DNA of 23,733 nucleotides, from the IMG/VR virus record IMGVR_UViG_3300023179_000511, positions 1 through 23,733 of that record. The stretch is one strand, 5' to 3'. Position 1 is the stretch's first letter, and every line of letters starts with the position of its first letter. A program made the translations under genes and the position numbers. Source of the DNA: a virus. The notes below the pieces were generated by a model. That model saw nothing but the letters and a program-made list of their open reading frames with translations. It ran no database searches and was not told the origin of the DNA. This document shows positions 9,496 through 17,519 of this stretch, in pieces.

Positions 9496-10290
9496 ATGAA
9501 CCTTACCGCCGAACAAATCCAAGATAATTGGAATGAATTAATGGAATATATTAATGATTATATTTCCGAACCTCGTAAAGAAAATCTTTTAACATTTTAC
9601 GAACAATATTCCGAACGTTTAATGTTAATGCCTGCTGCGCATAAAAAAGAATATCATAATGCTTTCCCAGGTGGGTATGTAGAACATGTTTTACGCGTTA
9701 TTCGATGCGCACTTAAACAAACTCAATTATGGGAAGATGAAGGGTGTGATATGTCTACTTTTACAATTGAAGAACTTGTATTTTCAGCTCTGAATCATGA
9801 TTTAGGTAAAATGGGTGATGAAGATGAGGAATCATATATTCCTCAAACTGATCAATGGAGAAAAGATAAGTTAGGAGAAGATTACATGTTTAACACTAAA
9901 GTTCCATTTGCTTCAGTTCCCGATAGAGGATTATTTATGCTTCAATCACATGGTATCCAGTATACATTTAATGAAATGATTGCTATTCAGACACATGATG
10001 GTTTATATGATGAAGCAAATAAAAAATATCTTGCTACTTTTATGCCAGAACAAAAACCACGTACTTCACTTCCTTATATTTTACACCAAGCAGATTTAAT
10101 GGCAGCACGTATTGAGTTTGAACGTGAATGGCTACCTAAATTAAAAGAAGGAAAAAAATCCGTGGATAATGAGAAGGGGAATTTTACATTGGGAAATAAA
10201 CCCAACATGTCTAAAAAGACATCAACCAAAACTAAAGCTTTAGGTTCATTCAAAAGTGATGGTTTAAAAAATATGTTAGATAACTTATGA
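9496..10290 (+). CDS. HD-domain metal-dependent phosphohydrolase
   Basis: A 264-residue protein with the full set of HD-superfamily ligands: H64 in GGYVEH, H101-D102 in NHDLGK, H152 and H167-D168 as further candidates, and D200 in HQAD. Such enzymes remove phosphate from nucleotides or cleave phosphodiesters with bound divalent metals. The HNAFPGGYVEHVLRV region resembles the HD part of YhaM-type 3'-5' exoribonucleases, but no OB domain is present. The C-terminal 50 residues are a Lys/Ser/Thr-rich tail. It lies directly before the late sigma factor, with an ATGA overlap to the next gene. Substrate unknown: nucleotide metabolism, RNA decay or removal of a host signalling nucleotide are all possible. 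Confidence 0.8.
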   Translation: MNLTAEQIQDNWNELMEYINDYISEPRKENLLTFYEQYSERLMLMPAAHKKEYHNAFPGGYVEHVLRVIRCALKQTQLWEDEGCDMSTFTIEELVFSALNHDLGKMGDEDEESYIPQTDQWRKDKLGEDYMFNTKVPFASVPDRGLFMLQSHGIQYTFNEMIAIQTHDGLYDEANKKYLATFMPEQKPRTSLPYILHQADLMAARIEFEREWLPKLKEGKKSVDNEKGNFTLGNKPNMSKKTSTKTKALGSFKSDGLKNMLDNL

Positions 10291-10574
10291 TAGCTTTAAC
10301 AATTGTTTGCTGTGTATTAGCAATTTTAGTTGCGATTCTAGGATTTACAACTTTTAATCTTCTTAAAAAAAATGAAAAACAAGAAGATATTGTAGCTGGG
10401 TATTTAATTTATCTAGATCGTTTATCTCGCACAATTGAAATTTCTGATAAGAAATTAAGAGAATTAGATCGTGGAGGTATATTTGAAAAAGATGATGAGG
10501 TTGGGGTTATATTTCAATCTATTCTTCAAATCCAAAATATCTTAAATGAGTTCAACCTTAAAAAATTTAATTAA
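10287..10574 (+). CDS. Membrane-anchored small protein next to gp55
   Basis: A 95-residue protein with one N-terminal membrane segment (residues 2-24, ending FNLLKKNEKQEDIV), then a cytoplasmic helical part (YLIYLDRLSRTIEISDKKLRELDRGGIFEKDDEVG). From memory, T4-type phages of cyanobacteria have a very similar small protein with the same KNEKQED and GIFE.DDEVG motifs. Function is unknown. It overlaps the HD gene by 4 bases and the sigma gene by 29 bases, so the three are translationally coupled. Confidence 0.75.
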   Translation: MIALTIVCCVLAILVAILGFTTFNLLKKNEKQEDIVAGYLIYLDRLSRTIEISDKKLRELDRGGIFEKDDEVGVIFQSILQIQNILNEFNLKKFN

Positions 10575-11280
10575 ACCTAAAAAAACATCTGACAAAAATT
10601 ATTTTACTCAGGAAACTGAGAATGCAATTATATTATATAATAATACAATTGATTCTACTTTAAAAAGTAAAATATATGAGGAAAAAATTCATTATGCTTT
10701 TTTTAAATTAGTTCAAAATATAATTCATACATTTAAATTTTATCATACTGAGGTAGAAAATTTAGAACATTTACAACATGAAATAATCGTGTTTTTACTT
10801 TCTAAAATTCATCTTTTTAATCCTCAAAATGGAGCTAAAGCATATTCATATTTTGGTACGATTGTAAAACGTTGGTGTATCTTGTATAATGAAAAAAATT
10901 ATAAAAGTAAGGTTAGTAAAGTATCAACTGATGAACTTTTAAAAGATGATACATATTCATATACTATAGAATTCAATAATTCAGATGATCGTTTATCTTA
11001 TTTTATGGATGAATGGGTCGAATTTATAAGTTTAAATTTATATGAAATTTTTCCTAAAGAATATGATGCAAAAATTGCAGATGCTGTTTTAGAATTATTT
11101 AGAAAACGAGATAATATAGATGTATTTAATAAAAAAGCCCTTTACATTTATATCCATGAAATGATCCCAGATGCTAAAACTCCTAAAATTACAAAAATAG
11201 CAGGTGTTTTATATAATACATTTAAAAAAAATTATTTATTTTATTTAGAACACGGCTATATAAAATTCCAACTTTTGTAA
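10546..11280 (+). CDS. 55: T4 gp55-like late sigma factor
   Basis: A 244-residue protein whose centre matches a sigma-70 region 2-type helix set: EHLQHEIIVFLLSKIHLFNP followed by NGAKAYSYFGTIVKRW (about residues 95-110), the (F/Y)xYFxTIxKR core of phage gp55 proteins. T4 gp55 replaces the host sigma on RNA polymerase and recognises only a -10-like octamer (TATAAATA). It is longer than T4 gp55 (about 185 residues), with an extra helical C terminus. The start ATG 10546 lies inside the gene in front. The gene directly precedes the baseplate genes, whose leaders hold a repeated AT octamer. Recognition is by motif and context only. Confidence 0.75.
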   Translation: MSSTLKNLIKPKKTSDKNYFTQETENAIILYNNTIDSTLKSKIYEEKIHYAFFKLVQNIIHTFKFYHTEVENLEHLQHEIIVFLLSKIHLFNPQNGAKAYSYFGTIVKRWCILYNEKNYKSKVSKVSTDELLKDDTYSYTIEFNNSDDRLSYFMDEWVEFISLNLYEIFPKEYDAKIADAVLELFRKRDNIDVFNKKALYIYIHEMIPDAKTPKITKIAGVLYNTFKKNYLFYLEHGYIKFQLL

Positions 11281-11287
11281 TTGTTTA

Positions 11288-11295
11288 TATTTATA
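11288..11295 (+). promoter_or_regulatory. Candidate late promoter box TATTTATA
   Basis: ATATTTATAA 13 bases before ATG 11309, at the head of the gp5 gene cluster. Confidence 0.5.
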
Positions 11296-11308
11296 AAAAA
11301 CAATACAT

Positions 11309-11647
11309 ATGGGAAATTTAGAATCAAATATATTTGGAAAGAAAAAATTTTCAGATATTTTAAAAGAAATTTACGAAAACCAAAAGAAAAAAGAACAACA
11401 AATTACTGCTTTAATAGGTGAATTAAAACCACTTATTAATGATATTGGTGATGCTACTTTAATTGTTCCTTTAATTAAAGAATATATGGAACTAGGAATT
11501 AAAAATGATGAGCAGCTAATTAAAATGGCTACTATTATCCAACGTGCCCTAGCTACAGGCAAATCAGAAGATGAAGGATTCGGAATGACTGAAGAAGAAA
11601 AAGCACAATTATTAAATGAAGTTAAAAAATTTAATTCAAAAGACTAA
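11309..11647 (+). CDS. Conserved small protein preceding gp5
   Basis: A 112-residue helical, highly charged protein (FSDILKEIYENQKKKEQQITAL; later IVPLIKEYMELGIKNDEQLI and GFGMTEEEKAQLLNEVKKF). No enzyme motif. Its position, with its stop overlapping the start of the spike gene by 1 base, suggests a tail-assembly or minor virion role, as seen for small ORFs beside gp5 in T4-type phages; this is inference from context. Confidence 0.7.
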   Translation: MGNLESNIFGKKKFSDILKEIYENQKKKEQQITALIGELKPLINDIGDATLIVPLIKEYMELGIKNDEQLIKMATIIQRALATGKSEDEGFGMTEEEKAQLLNEVKKFNSKD

Positions 11648-12981
11648 TGGCTATTTTTAGACAAGGAATAAAAACTACCCTAGGGACCCAATTTGTTTCA
11701 GATACAACAATTAGTACCCAAACTGCTTTAACTAATCAACAAAATTCAAGTGTTAATAATATTTTTATCCCTGTCAGAGTAACTGATATAGTATTAAATG
11801 AAAAACATCCTAAATTTATAGAGGTAGGAGAATGGAATGGAATTGGAACTATATTTTATGAAACAATAGGAATAAATGAAAGATCAACAGGATTTGCTTA
11901 TCCTTTTGATCCTCATTTTAAAACTTTTCCATTAGCTAATGAAATTGTTTTATTAATACTTATCCCTAGCAAATTTACAGATACAAGACAAATCCAAGAA
12001 ATTTATTACTATTTAAATCCTATAGGGATTTGGAACCATCCTCACCATAATGCAAACCCAAAACTCCCCCCAGGAGAAACATTTAATTTTCTTAATAACC
12101 AACAACAACAAGATTATAATAAAACAGATACAGGATATGTTAGAAGAGTCGATGATGATAGTACTGAAATAAATTTAAATTATTTGTATTATCCTAATAA
12201 AAGTCAATCTACTTTTGTTGAAAAAGTAAATTTACATCCTTTGTTACCTTTTATGGGAGATACTATTTTTGAAGGTCGATTTGGAAATAGCATTAGATTA
12301 GGAAATACTTCTAGATTTGCTTCTTCTCTTCCCTCAGATGAAATACCTTCATTTGAATTCCAAAATAATTGGTCTTCTACAGGCAATAATGGTGATCCTA
12401 TTACTATAATAAGGAATGGTCAAAATCCAAGTTCTAGTTCCGAAGGATGGAAACCTATAACTGAAAATATAAATAATGATTTATCATCTATTTATTTAAC
12501 TTCATACCAAAAAATTCCATTTAGTATAGCAAATGAAAATTTTGTTTCATATACTACACCACCTACAACCCCATCTCAATTTACGAATCCCCAAATTATT
12601 TTAAATTCAAATAGAATTGTTTTAAATGCTAAAACAGATAGTGTTTTAATTAGTGGAGAAAAATCTGTTAGTATATCATCTAATGGAAGTATAAATGTAG
12701 AAGCTAAACAAATTTATTTTAACGGAGTTGACATTCGATTGGGAAGAAAAAATGCTGAAGAACCAGTTTTATTAGGAGATAAAACTGTAGAATATTTAAA
12801 AATATTAATCAATGAGTTAAAAAATTTAACTGAAGCATTAAAAACAATCCAAAATTGGCCTGGGGGTAATCCTACACCACATTCAACTATGTTAACTGTA
12901 GCTAATTCTGCTCAAAATATTTTTAAAAAAATATATGACGATATAGACAACATTAAATCAAATTTTGTAAAAACTATTTAA
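11647..12981 (+). CDS. 5: Baseplate central spike, gp5/VgrG-like, without lysozyme domain
   Basis: A 444-residue protein. Residues about 36-140 fit the gp5 N-terminal OB-fold (IPVRVTDIVLN, WNGIGTIFYE, then ANEIVLLILIPSK). A Gly/Ser/Asn-rich middle follows. Residues about 312-362 are short repeating strands (IILNSNRIVLNAKTDSVLIS, VSISSNGSINVEAKQIYFNG) typical of the triple-stranded beta-helix needle. The C-terminal 80 residues are helical. T4 gp5 has a lysozyme domain between OB-fold and needle; I see no E-D-T lysozyme motif here. The trimer would form the membrane-piercing tip of the tail. Confidence 0.8.
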   Translation: MAIFRQGIKTTLGTQFVSDTTISTQTALTNQQNSSVNNIFIPVRVTDIVLNEKHPKFIEVGEWNGIGTIFYETIGINERSTGFAYPFDPHFKTFPLANEIVLLILIPSKFTDTRQIQEIYYYLNPIGIWNHPHHNANPKLPPGETFNFLNNQQQQDYNKTDTGYVRRVDDDSTEINLNYLYYPNKSQSTFVEKVNLHPLLPFMGDTIFEGRFGNSIRLGNTSRFASSLPSDEIPSFEFQNNWSSTGNNGDPITIIRNGQNPSSSSEGWKPITENINNDLSSIYLTSYQKIPFSIANENFVSYTTPPTTPSQFTNPQIILNSNRIVLNAKTDSVLISGEKSVSISSNGSINVEAKQIYFNGVDIRLGRKNAEEPVLLGDKTVEYLKILINELKNLTEALKTIQNWPGGNPTPHSTMLTVANSAQNIFKKIYDDIDNIKSNFVKTI

Positions 12982-12982
12982 A

Positions 12983-13786
12983 ATGAGTTATCCTCTTGCA
13001 GATGCTATTAATTTATCTACTCCTATTGAAGGAAATTTAAATGGAAAATATATAGCTTTTGACTCTCTTCCAGAATCTATTAAAATATTAATATCAAATC
13101 CTAAATATATTGTTTTAGTTAGAGAAACAACAACAACTGTTGGTTCTAAAGGAGGAAGAACTAGTGGTACAATGTGGTATAATAAACAGATTTTAGGATT
13201 TACAGTTGAAGATGCTGTTAGAGACAAAAAGATTGCTGGAAGAACTTCAATACCAGATATCATACAAGATGCTAGTAAATTTAATGGTATCCCATCTAAC
13301 GTATATAATATTATTATAGGTAGTGGTACAAATAGTGAAACGGTAAAAAAATCTCTTGTAAATGGATTTGGTTTAAGAGTTAGTTCTAAATCAGATCCTA
13401 GTGGATATAAAATTTTAGAAGAAGATGTTTATGTTTCTTCTAATTTTGCTACAGACAGGGGAAACTTAGCTTTTGATGTAGTTTGGATTCATGGAGGGAC
13501 TTCAGAAGGAAGTTCTGCAGGATGTATAATTTTTAGTAGAACTCGAAATGAAGATAATACTATTAAATTAGATCATAATGCTGTTATAAATTTACATAAA
13601 TATTTAAAAAGTAAAGGTTTAATAGGTAAAGGTAAAACTCAACAATTTGCTATTGTCAATTTATGGGAATTCCCATTACCTTCTCCTACAATAAAAATTA
13701 CAGGTACAATAATTGATAGTAAAACTGGGTTACCTATAAATAATTCTACTCTTTCATCTCCATCTTCTAATACAAATACTAATTAA
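12983..13786 (+). CDS. DUF5675-like protein with C-terminal carboxypeptidase-regulatory-like strands
   Basis: A 267-residue protein. Residues about 45-185 follow the DUF5675 plan: VLVRETTTT, TSGTMWYN, FTVEDAVRDKKIAGRTSIP, then the signature IHGGTSEGSSAGCIIF with H170 and C181 at the spacing seen in DUF5675 (H, 11 residues, C). The His/Gly-Cys pair also recalls L,D-transpeptidase active sites, so a cell-wall role is conceivable but unproven. The C terminus (237-267, ITGTIIDSKTGLPI) starts a carboxypeptidase-regulatory-like beta-sandwich that seems to continue in the next gene. It starts 1 base after the spike gene. Confidence 0.65.
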   Translation: MSYPLADAINLSTPIEGNLNGKYIAFDSLPESIKILISNPKYIVLVRETTTTVGSKGGRTSGTMWYNKQILGFTVEDAVRDKKIAGRTSIPDIIQDASKFNGIPSNVYNIIIGSGTNSETVKKSLVNGFGLRVSSKSDPSGYKILEEDVYVSSNFATDRGNLAFDVVWIHGGTSEGSSAGCIIFSRTRNEDNTIKLDHNAVINLHKYLKSKGLIGKGKTQQFAIVNLWEFPLPSPTIKITGTIIDSKTGLPINNSTLSSPSSNTNTN

Positions 13787-13797
13787 TATATTGTATT

Positions 13798-14883
13798 ATG
13801 GCTAATGGGCAAATTTCAACTACAATATCTTCATCTTTACCCTTAGATGTAGACCCTAAAAATTTACCAAAAATCTCTATATCTTCCCCAGGATATGAAC
13901 CTATAGAAATAATCCCATATAAAGGAGATGGTACTGCAAAAACAGATTTAGGAATAATATCACTAGTTCCAATTAATGTTGCTACTGAACAAGATAAAAT
14001 TAAAGCATCTCAATTAAATATTGATCAAATTAAAGAACTTTCTAAAGGAGATAAAGGAGTAGATTACTTTTCTCAAGAACGTTTATCTAATCAAATAAAT
14101 ACAATTAAATCTACATTAATTCCTTCTGTTATAACTATGGTATCAACTTTTGGAATAACTAAAGCTACAGATTTAGCAACCCAAAATCAAGATAAAATTT
14201 TAGATATTATAAATAAAAATTCTACTTGCCCACCAAATTTAGAATTAACTACACTTATTAATAATAAAAATAAATTAGTTAAACAACTAAATAATATCTT
14301 AAAATTAATAGATAATACTACTAAAGCATTAGGTATTACTGGAGGTGTTATAGAAGGATTAGATATAGCATTTAATATTTTAAAAAACTTACCTATCCCT
14401 ACATCTACAGGTGTTCCTGGTATCCCTGGGTTACCTGTTAATATAGTGCTAGGAATTCAAGATAATAAAGATAAGATTGATAAACTTATAGGAAAATTAA
14501 AAAATATAAATACTAGTACTTTATCTATTTTAGTTTTATTAAGACAAGTTCTTTTACAAGTAATTCAATTATTAAATTTACTTGACCAACTTGTACAAAA
14601 ATGTTATCCTAATGCTGAACAAGAACAAATTTCTAAAGAATTAACAGCCTTAACTATCCAACAATCTCAACAACAATCTCCTATAGTTACGAATGTAAAT
14701 GGATTTACAATGAAGGTTGAAACAGAAATAACAGATAAATCTTTAAAACGTAGAAGAGCTACAGCTACTAATAAACAAGGTGTTGTAATGTTAAAAGGAG
14801 AATGGTCATTTAGTTCAATTGATCAGATATTAATTGATGAATTAGTATTTTATATTCAACAAAATAATTTAAAAGCAGATTAA
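13798..14883 (+). CDS. Baseplate/tail structural protein, 361 residues
   Basis: Residues about 1-60 (IKISSPGYEP-type strands: PKISISSPGYEPIEIIPYKGDGTAKTDLG) look like the second half of a carboxypeptidase-regulatory-like domain. A long helical centre follows, with STCPPNLELTTLINNKNKLV and hydrophobic LSILVLLRQVLLQVIQLLNLL. The C terminus (NVNGFTMKVETEI, KSLKRRRATATNKQG, then SSIDQILIDELVFYI) resembles, from memory, the end of a virion protein in T4-type marine phages. The role is inferred from position between the spike and gp25. The gene begins 11 bases after the preceding stop, in another frame. Confidence 0.65.
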   Translation: MANGQISTTISSSLPLDVDPKNLPKISISSPGYEPIEIIPYKGDGTAKTDLGIISLVPINVATEQDKIKASQLNIDQIKELSKGDKGVDYFSQERLSNQINTIKSTLIPSVITMVSTFGITKATDLATQNQDKILDIINKNSTCPPNLELTTLINNKNKLVKQLNNILKLIDNTTKALGITGGVIEGLDIAFNILKNLPIPTSTGVPGIPGLPVNIVLGIQDNKDKIDKLIGKLKNINTSTLSILVLLRQVLLQVIQLLNLLDQLVQKCYPNAEQEQISKELTALTIQQSQQQSPIVTNVNGFTMKVETEITDKSLKRRRATATNKQGVVMLKGEWSFSSIDQILIDELVFYIQQNNLKAD

Positions 14884-14888
14884 CTAAA

Positions 14889-14896
14889 TATTTATA
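14889..14896 (+). promoter_or_regulatory. Candidate late promoter box TATTTATA
   Basis: TAAATATTTATAAT directly before ATG 14902; if used, the transcript would be nearly leaderless. Confidence 0.45.
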
Positions 14897-14901
14897 ATTA
14901 T

Positions 14902-15237
14902 ATGAAAACTGATATATTAAAAAAATTAATTAAAGAAGCTGTAAGAGAAGTAATTCAAGAAGAATTAAAAGACATTCTTTTAGAAGCAATTCGTAGTCCA
15001 AAAACAGTTGTTAAAGAATCTATTCAAGCAATAGATACTCCAAAACCAACATTTACCCCTCCTACAATGAATACAAGACAAGCATATATGGATATTATGA
15101 ATGAAACTGCTTTAAGTTTTACTTCTCGTGATACTCAAGTACCATTTAAACCACAAGTAAGTGATCCTGTAAATGGTACTTTAGGTACTGGTGAAGTAGG
15201 AATGGATCAAATTATGAATCTATTAAATAATAAATAA
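14902..15237 (+). CDS. Small virion-associated protein upstream of gp25
   Basis: A 111-residue protein: an amphipathic charged helix (LKKLIKEAVREVIQEELKDI, residues about 6-25), a Pro/Thr-rich linker (TPKPTFTPP), NTRQAYMDIMNETALSF, and a C-terminal hydrophobic peptide MDQIMNLLN. Modular helix-linker-peptide layout suggests an adaptor or scaffold-type protein. No family can be named. Its stop overlaps the gp25 start by 1 base. Confidence 0.65.
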   Translation: MKTDILKKLIKEAVREVIQEELKDILLEAIRSPKTVVKESIQAIDTPKPTFTPPTMNTRQAYMDIMNETALSFTSRDTQVPFKPQVSDPVNGTLGTGEVGMDQIMNLLNNK

Positions 15238-15644
15238 TGGCTTTTAATCCCCAATTTATTGCTCCTGCAAATTTAAATCCTAATATTGGGTTGGGGATTC
15301 AAATTCCTTTTACAAATCCAAATGTATTTTCTTCTACTTATAACACTAATGAAACCATTAAAAATAACTTAATAAACTATTTTTTAACCAACCCAGGAGA
15401 AATCCCATTAAATCCTACTTTTGGAGCTGGGCTAAGAAATTTTTTATTTAATCAACTTAATCAAAATACTTTTTCAGGTATTGAATCTTTTATTAAATCT
15501 AAAATTCAAAAAGTTTTTCCTCAAGTTAACATAAGCCAATTGACAGTTTCTCCATCTTCAACAATAGATAATTCAATAACTATACAATTAACATATTATA
15601 TTCCTAATTCTAATATTAACGGAAATATTACTTTTAATTTTTAA
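15237..15644 (+). CDS. 25: Baseplate wedge protein gp25-like
   Basis: A 135-residue protein of the GPW/gp25 family. Key pattern: ETIKNNLINYFLTNPGEIPL then NPTFGAGLRNFLFNQ (about residues 38-75), matching the family's I...I..LL.T..GERP..P.FG..L core, followed by IESFIKSKIQKVFPQV and beta strands. The acylphosphatase-like gp25 binds the sheath initiator and wedge in contractile tails. The length matches T4 gp25 (132). It is followed 2 bases later by gp6, the standard order in contractile phages. Confidence 0.9.
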   Translation: MAFNPQFIAPANLNPNIGLGIQIPFTNPNVFSSTYNTNETIKNNLINYFLTNPGEIPLNPTFGAGLRNFLFNQLNQNTFSGIESFIKSKIQKVFPQVNISQLTVSPSSTIDNSITIQLTYYIPNSNINGNITFNF

Positions 15645-15646
15645 CC

Positions 15647-17491
15647 ATGACCCCAACAAATAGAGATATAAAATATATTAATAGAGATTTTTCTAGTTTT
15701 AGACAGCGACTAATAGAATATACCCGAACTTATTTTCCTAATACATATAATGATTTTTCTCCTACATCACCTGGGATGATGTTCATAGAACAAGCATCTT
15801 ATGTGGGGGATGTTTTAAGCTTCTATTTAGATAATCAATTCCAAGAAACCTTTACCCAATACGCCCAGCAAACAAATAATATATTTGAATTAGCATACAT
15901 GTTTGGATATAAACCAAAAACAACTGGAGTTGCACAAACCTCTATAACTTGTTACCAACAAGTCCCTTCTAAACTTTCAGGATCTGAATATGTACCTGAT
16001 TATGATTATACTTTAGTTATTGGAGAAAACTCAGTTATTTCTTCTACTAATAATATAAATTTTTTAATTCAAGATAAAGTAGATTTTTCTGTATCTAGTT
16101 CCCAAGATCCTACTGAAGTATCTATTTATCAAACAGCAGGTAATATTCCTCAATATTTTTTATTAAAAAAAGAAAGAAATGCTATTTCTGCTAATATAGC
16201 AACAGCTACATTTACGTTTGGTGCTCCTCAACAATTTTCTACAGTAAATATTCAAGCACCAAATATTATTAAAATTTTAGATATAACTGATTCTGACGGA
16301 AATATATGGTATGAAGTAGATCATTTAGGACAAGAAATGGTTTTAGACACTATAAAAAATACTAATGTAAATGATCCTAATAGAATAAATAATATTCCAT
16401 ATCTTTTAAAATTAAAAAAAGTAGCTAGACGATTTGCAACACGTTTTATTTCTTTAAGTAATTTGCAAATTCAATTTGGGGCTGGAACTCCTGATACTAT
16501 TACTGAAGAAATTACTCCTAATAGTGATAATATAGGGATAGGGTTACCTTTTATAAAAGATAAATTAACTGCTGCTTATTCTCCTGTTAATTTTTTATAT
16601 ACTAATACTTATGGTATTGCCCCTTCTAATACAACTTTAACTGTTAGATATTTAGTTGGAGGAGGAGTTCAATCTAATGTTCTTGCTGGTTCATTAAATA
16701 ATTTAAATACTACTAATACTAAATTTAATACAACTGGATTAAATATAGCAACTGCTAATTATGTTTTTTCTTCTTTAACTGCTGTGAATCTTGTAGCTGC
16801 AACAGGAGGAAAAGGAGGAGATACTTTAGAAGAAATTCGACAAAATACTTTAGCCCTTATAGCCTCCCAAAAACGATCAGTTACTGCAGATGACTATTTA
16901 ATTCGTGCTTTAAGTATGCCTTCTGATTATGGTGCTGTTTCCAAAGCATATATTGAACAACCTAAATTAACCGACAATCAAGTTTCAACTATTGAGACAT
17001 TAAATTTGTATGTTTTATCTTTAAACAGTAGTGGTCAATTAGATTATGCTACTGAAACATTAAAAAATAATTTAAGAACATATCTATCCCAATATAGAAT
17101 GATTGGAGATAATATTGAAATTAGAGATGCTTTTATAATTAATATAGGTGTAGATTTTGAAATCATAGTATTACCCGAATATAATAATAATGAAGTTTTA
17201 ATTCAATGTATTACAGAAATTAGTAATTATTTTAATATATCTAATTGGCAAATAAATCAACCTATTTTATTAAAAAATTTATACGTACTTTTAGATAAAA
17301 TTAAAGGAGTTCAAACTGTTAAATCTATTAATATTATAAATAAAGTAGGATCTTCTTTAGGATATTCTCAATATGCTTATGATATACCATCTGCTACTCA
17401 AAATCAAGTAGTTTATCCTTCATTAGATCCTAGTATATTTGAAGTAAGATATCCAAGTACTGATATTAAAGGTAAAGTAGTTCCTTTATAA
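15647..17491 (+). CDS. 6: Baseplate wedge protein gp6-like (baseplate J family)
   Basis: A 614-residue protein, near the length of T4 gp6 (660). The N terminus has INRDFSSFRQRLIEYTRTYFP and then SPGMMFIEQASYVGDVLSFYLDNQ, the hallmark of gp6 proteins in T4-type phages. At about residues 385-435 lies the baseplate-J-like segment GGKGGDTLEEIRQNTLALI followed by SVTADDYLIRAL. gp6 dimers form the core of each wedge and bind gp7 and gp25; both probable partners are in this cluster. No anomalies seen. Confidence 0.92.
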   Translation: MTPTNRDIKYINRDFSSFRQRLIEYTRTYFPNTYNDFSPTSPGMMFIEQASYVGDVLSFYLDNQFQETFTQYAQQTNNIFELAYMFGYKPKTTGVAQTSITCYQQVPSKLSGSEYVPDYDYTLVIGENSVISSTNNINFLIQDKVDFSVSSSQDPTEVSIYQTAGNIPQYFLLKKERNAISANIATATFTFGAPQQFSTVNIQAPNIIKILDITDSDGNIWYEVDHLGQEMVLDTIKNTNVNDPNRINNIPYLLKLKKVARRFATRFISLSNLQIQFGAGTPDTITEEITPNSDNIGIGLPFIKDKLTAAYSPVNFLYTNTYGIAPSNTTLTVRYLVGGGVQSNVLAGSLNNLNTTNTKFNTTGLNIATANYVFSSLTAVNLVAATGGKGGDTLEEIRQNTLALIASQKRSVTADDYLIRALSMPSDYGAVSKAYIEQPKLTDNQVSTIETLNLYVLSLNSSGQLDYATETLKNNLRTYLSQYRMIGDNIEIRDAFIINIGVDFEIIVLPEYNNNEVLIQCITEISNYFNISNWQINQPILLKNLYVLLDKIKGVQTVKSINIINKVGSSLGYSQYAYDIPSATQNQVVYPSLDPSIFEVRYPSTDIKGKVVPL

Positions 17492-17496
17492 TCCTA

Positions 17497-17518
17497 TATT
17501 TATAATAAAATATTTATA
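17497..17518 (+). promoter_or_regulatory. Two candidate late promoter boxes TATTTATA
   Basis: Octamers at 17497-17504 and 17511-17518, 14 bases apart, filling the 28-base gap between gp6 and the gene at 17520. The right copy ends 1 base before the ATG, so the left one is the more plausible promoter. Confidence 0.5.
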
Positions 17519-17519
17519 A

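Noticed and set aside
17511-17518. Right-hand TATTTATA as the active promoter of the 17520 gene
   Set aside because: It ends 1 base before the ATG, so a start site downstream would fall inside the gene; the left copy is better placed.
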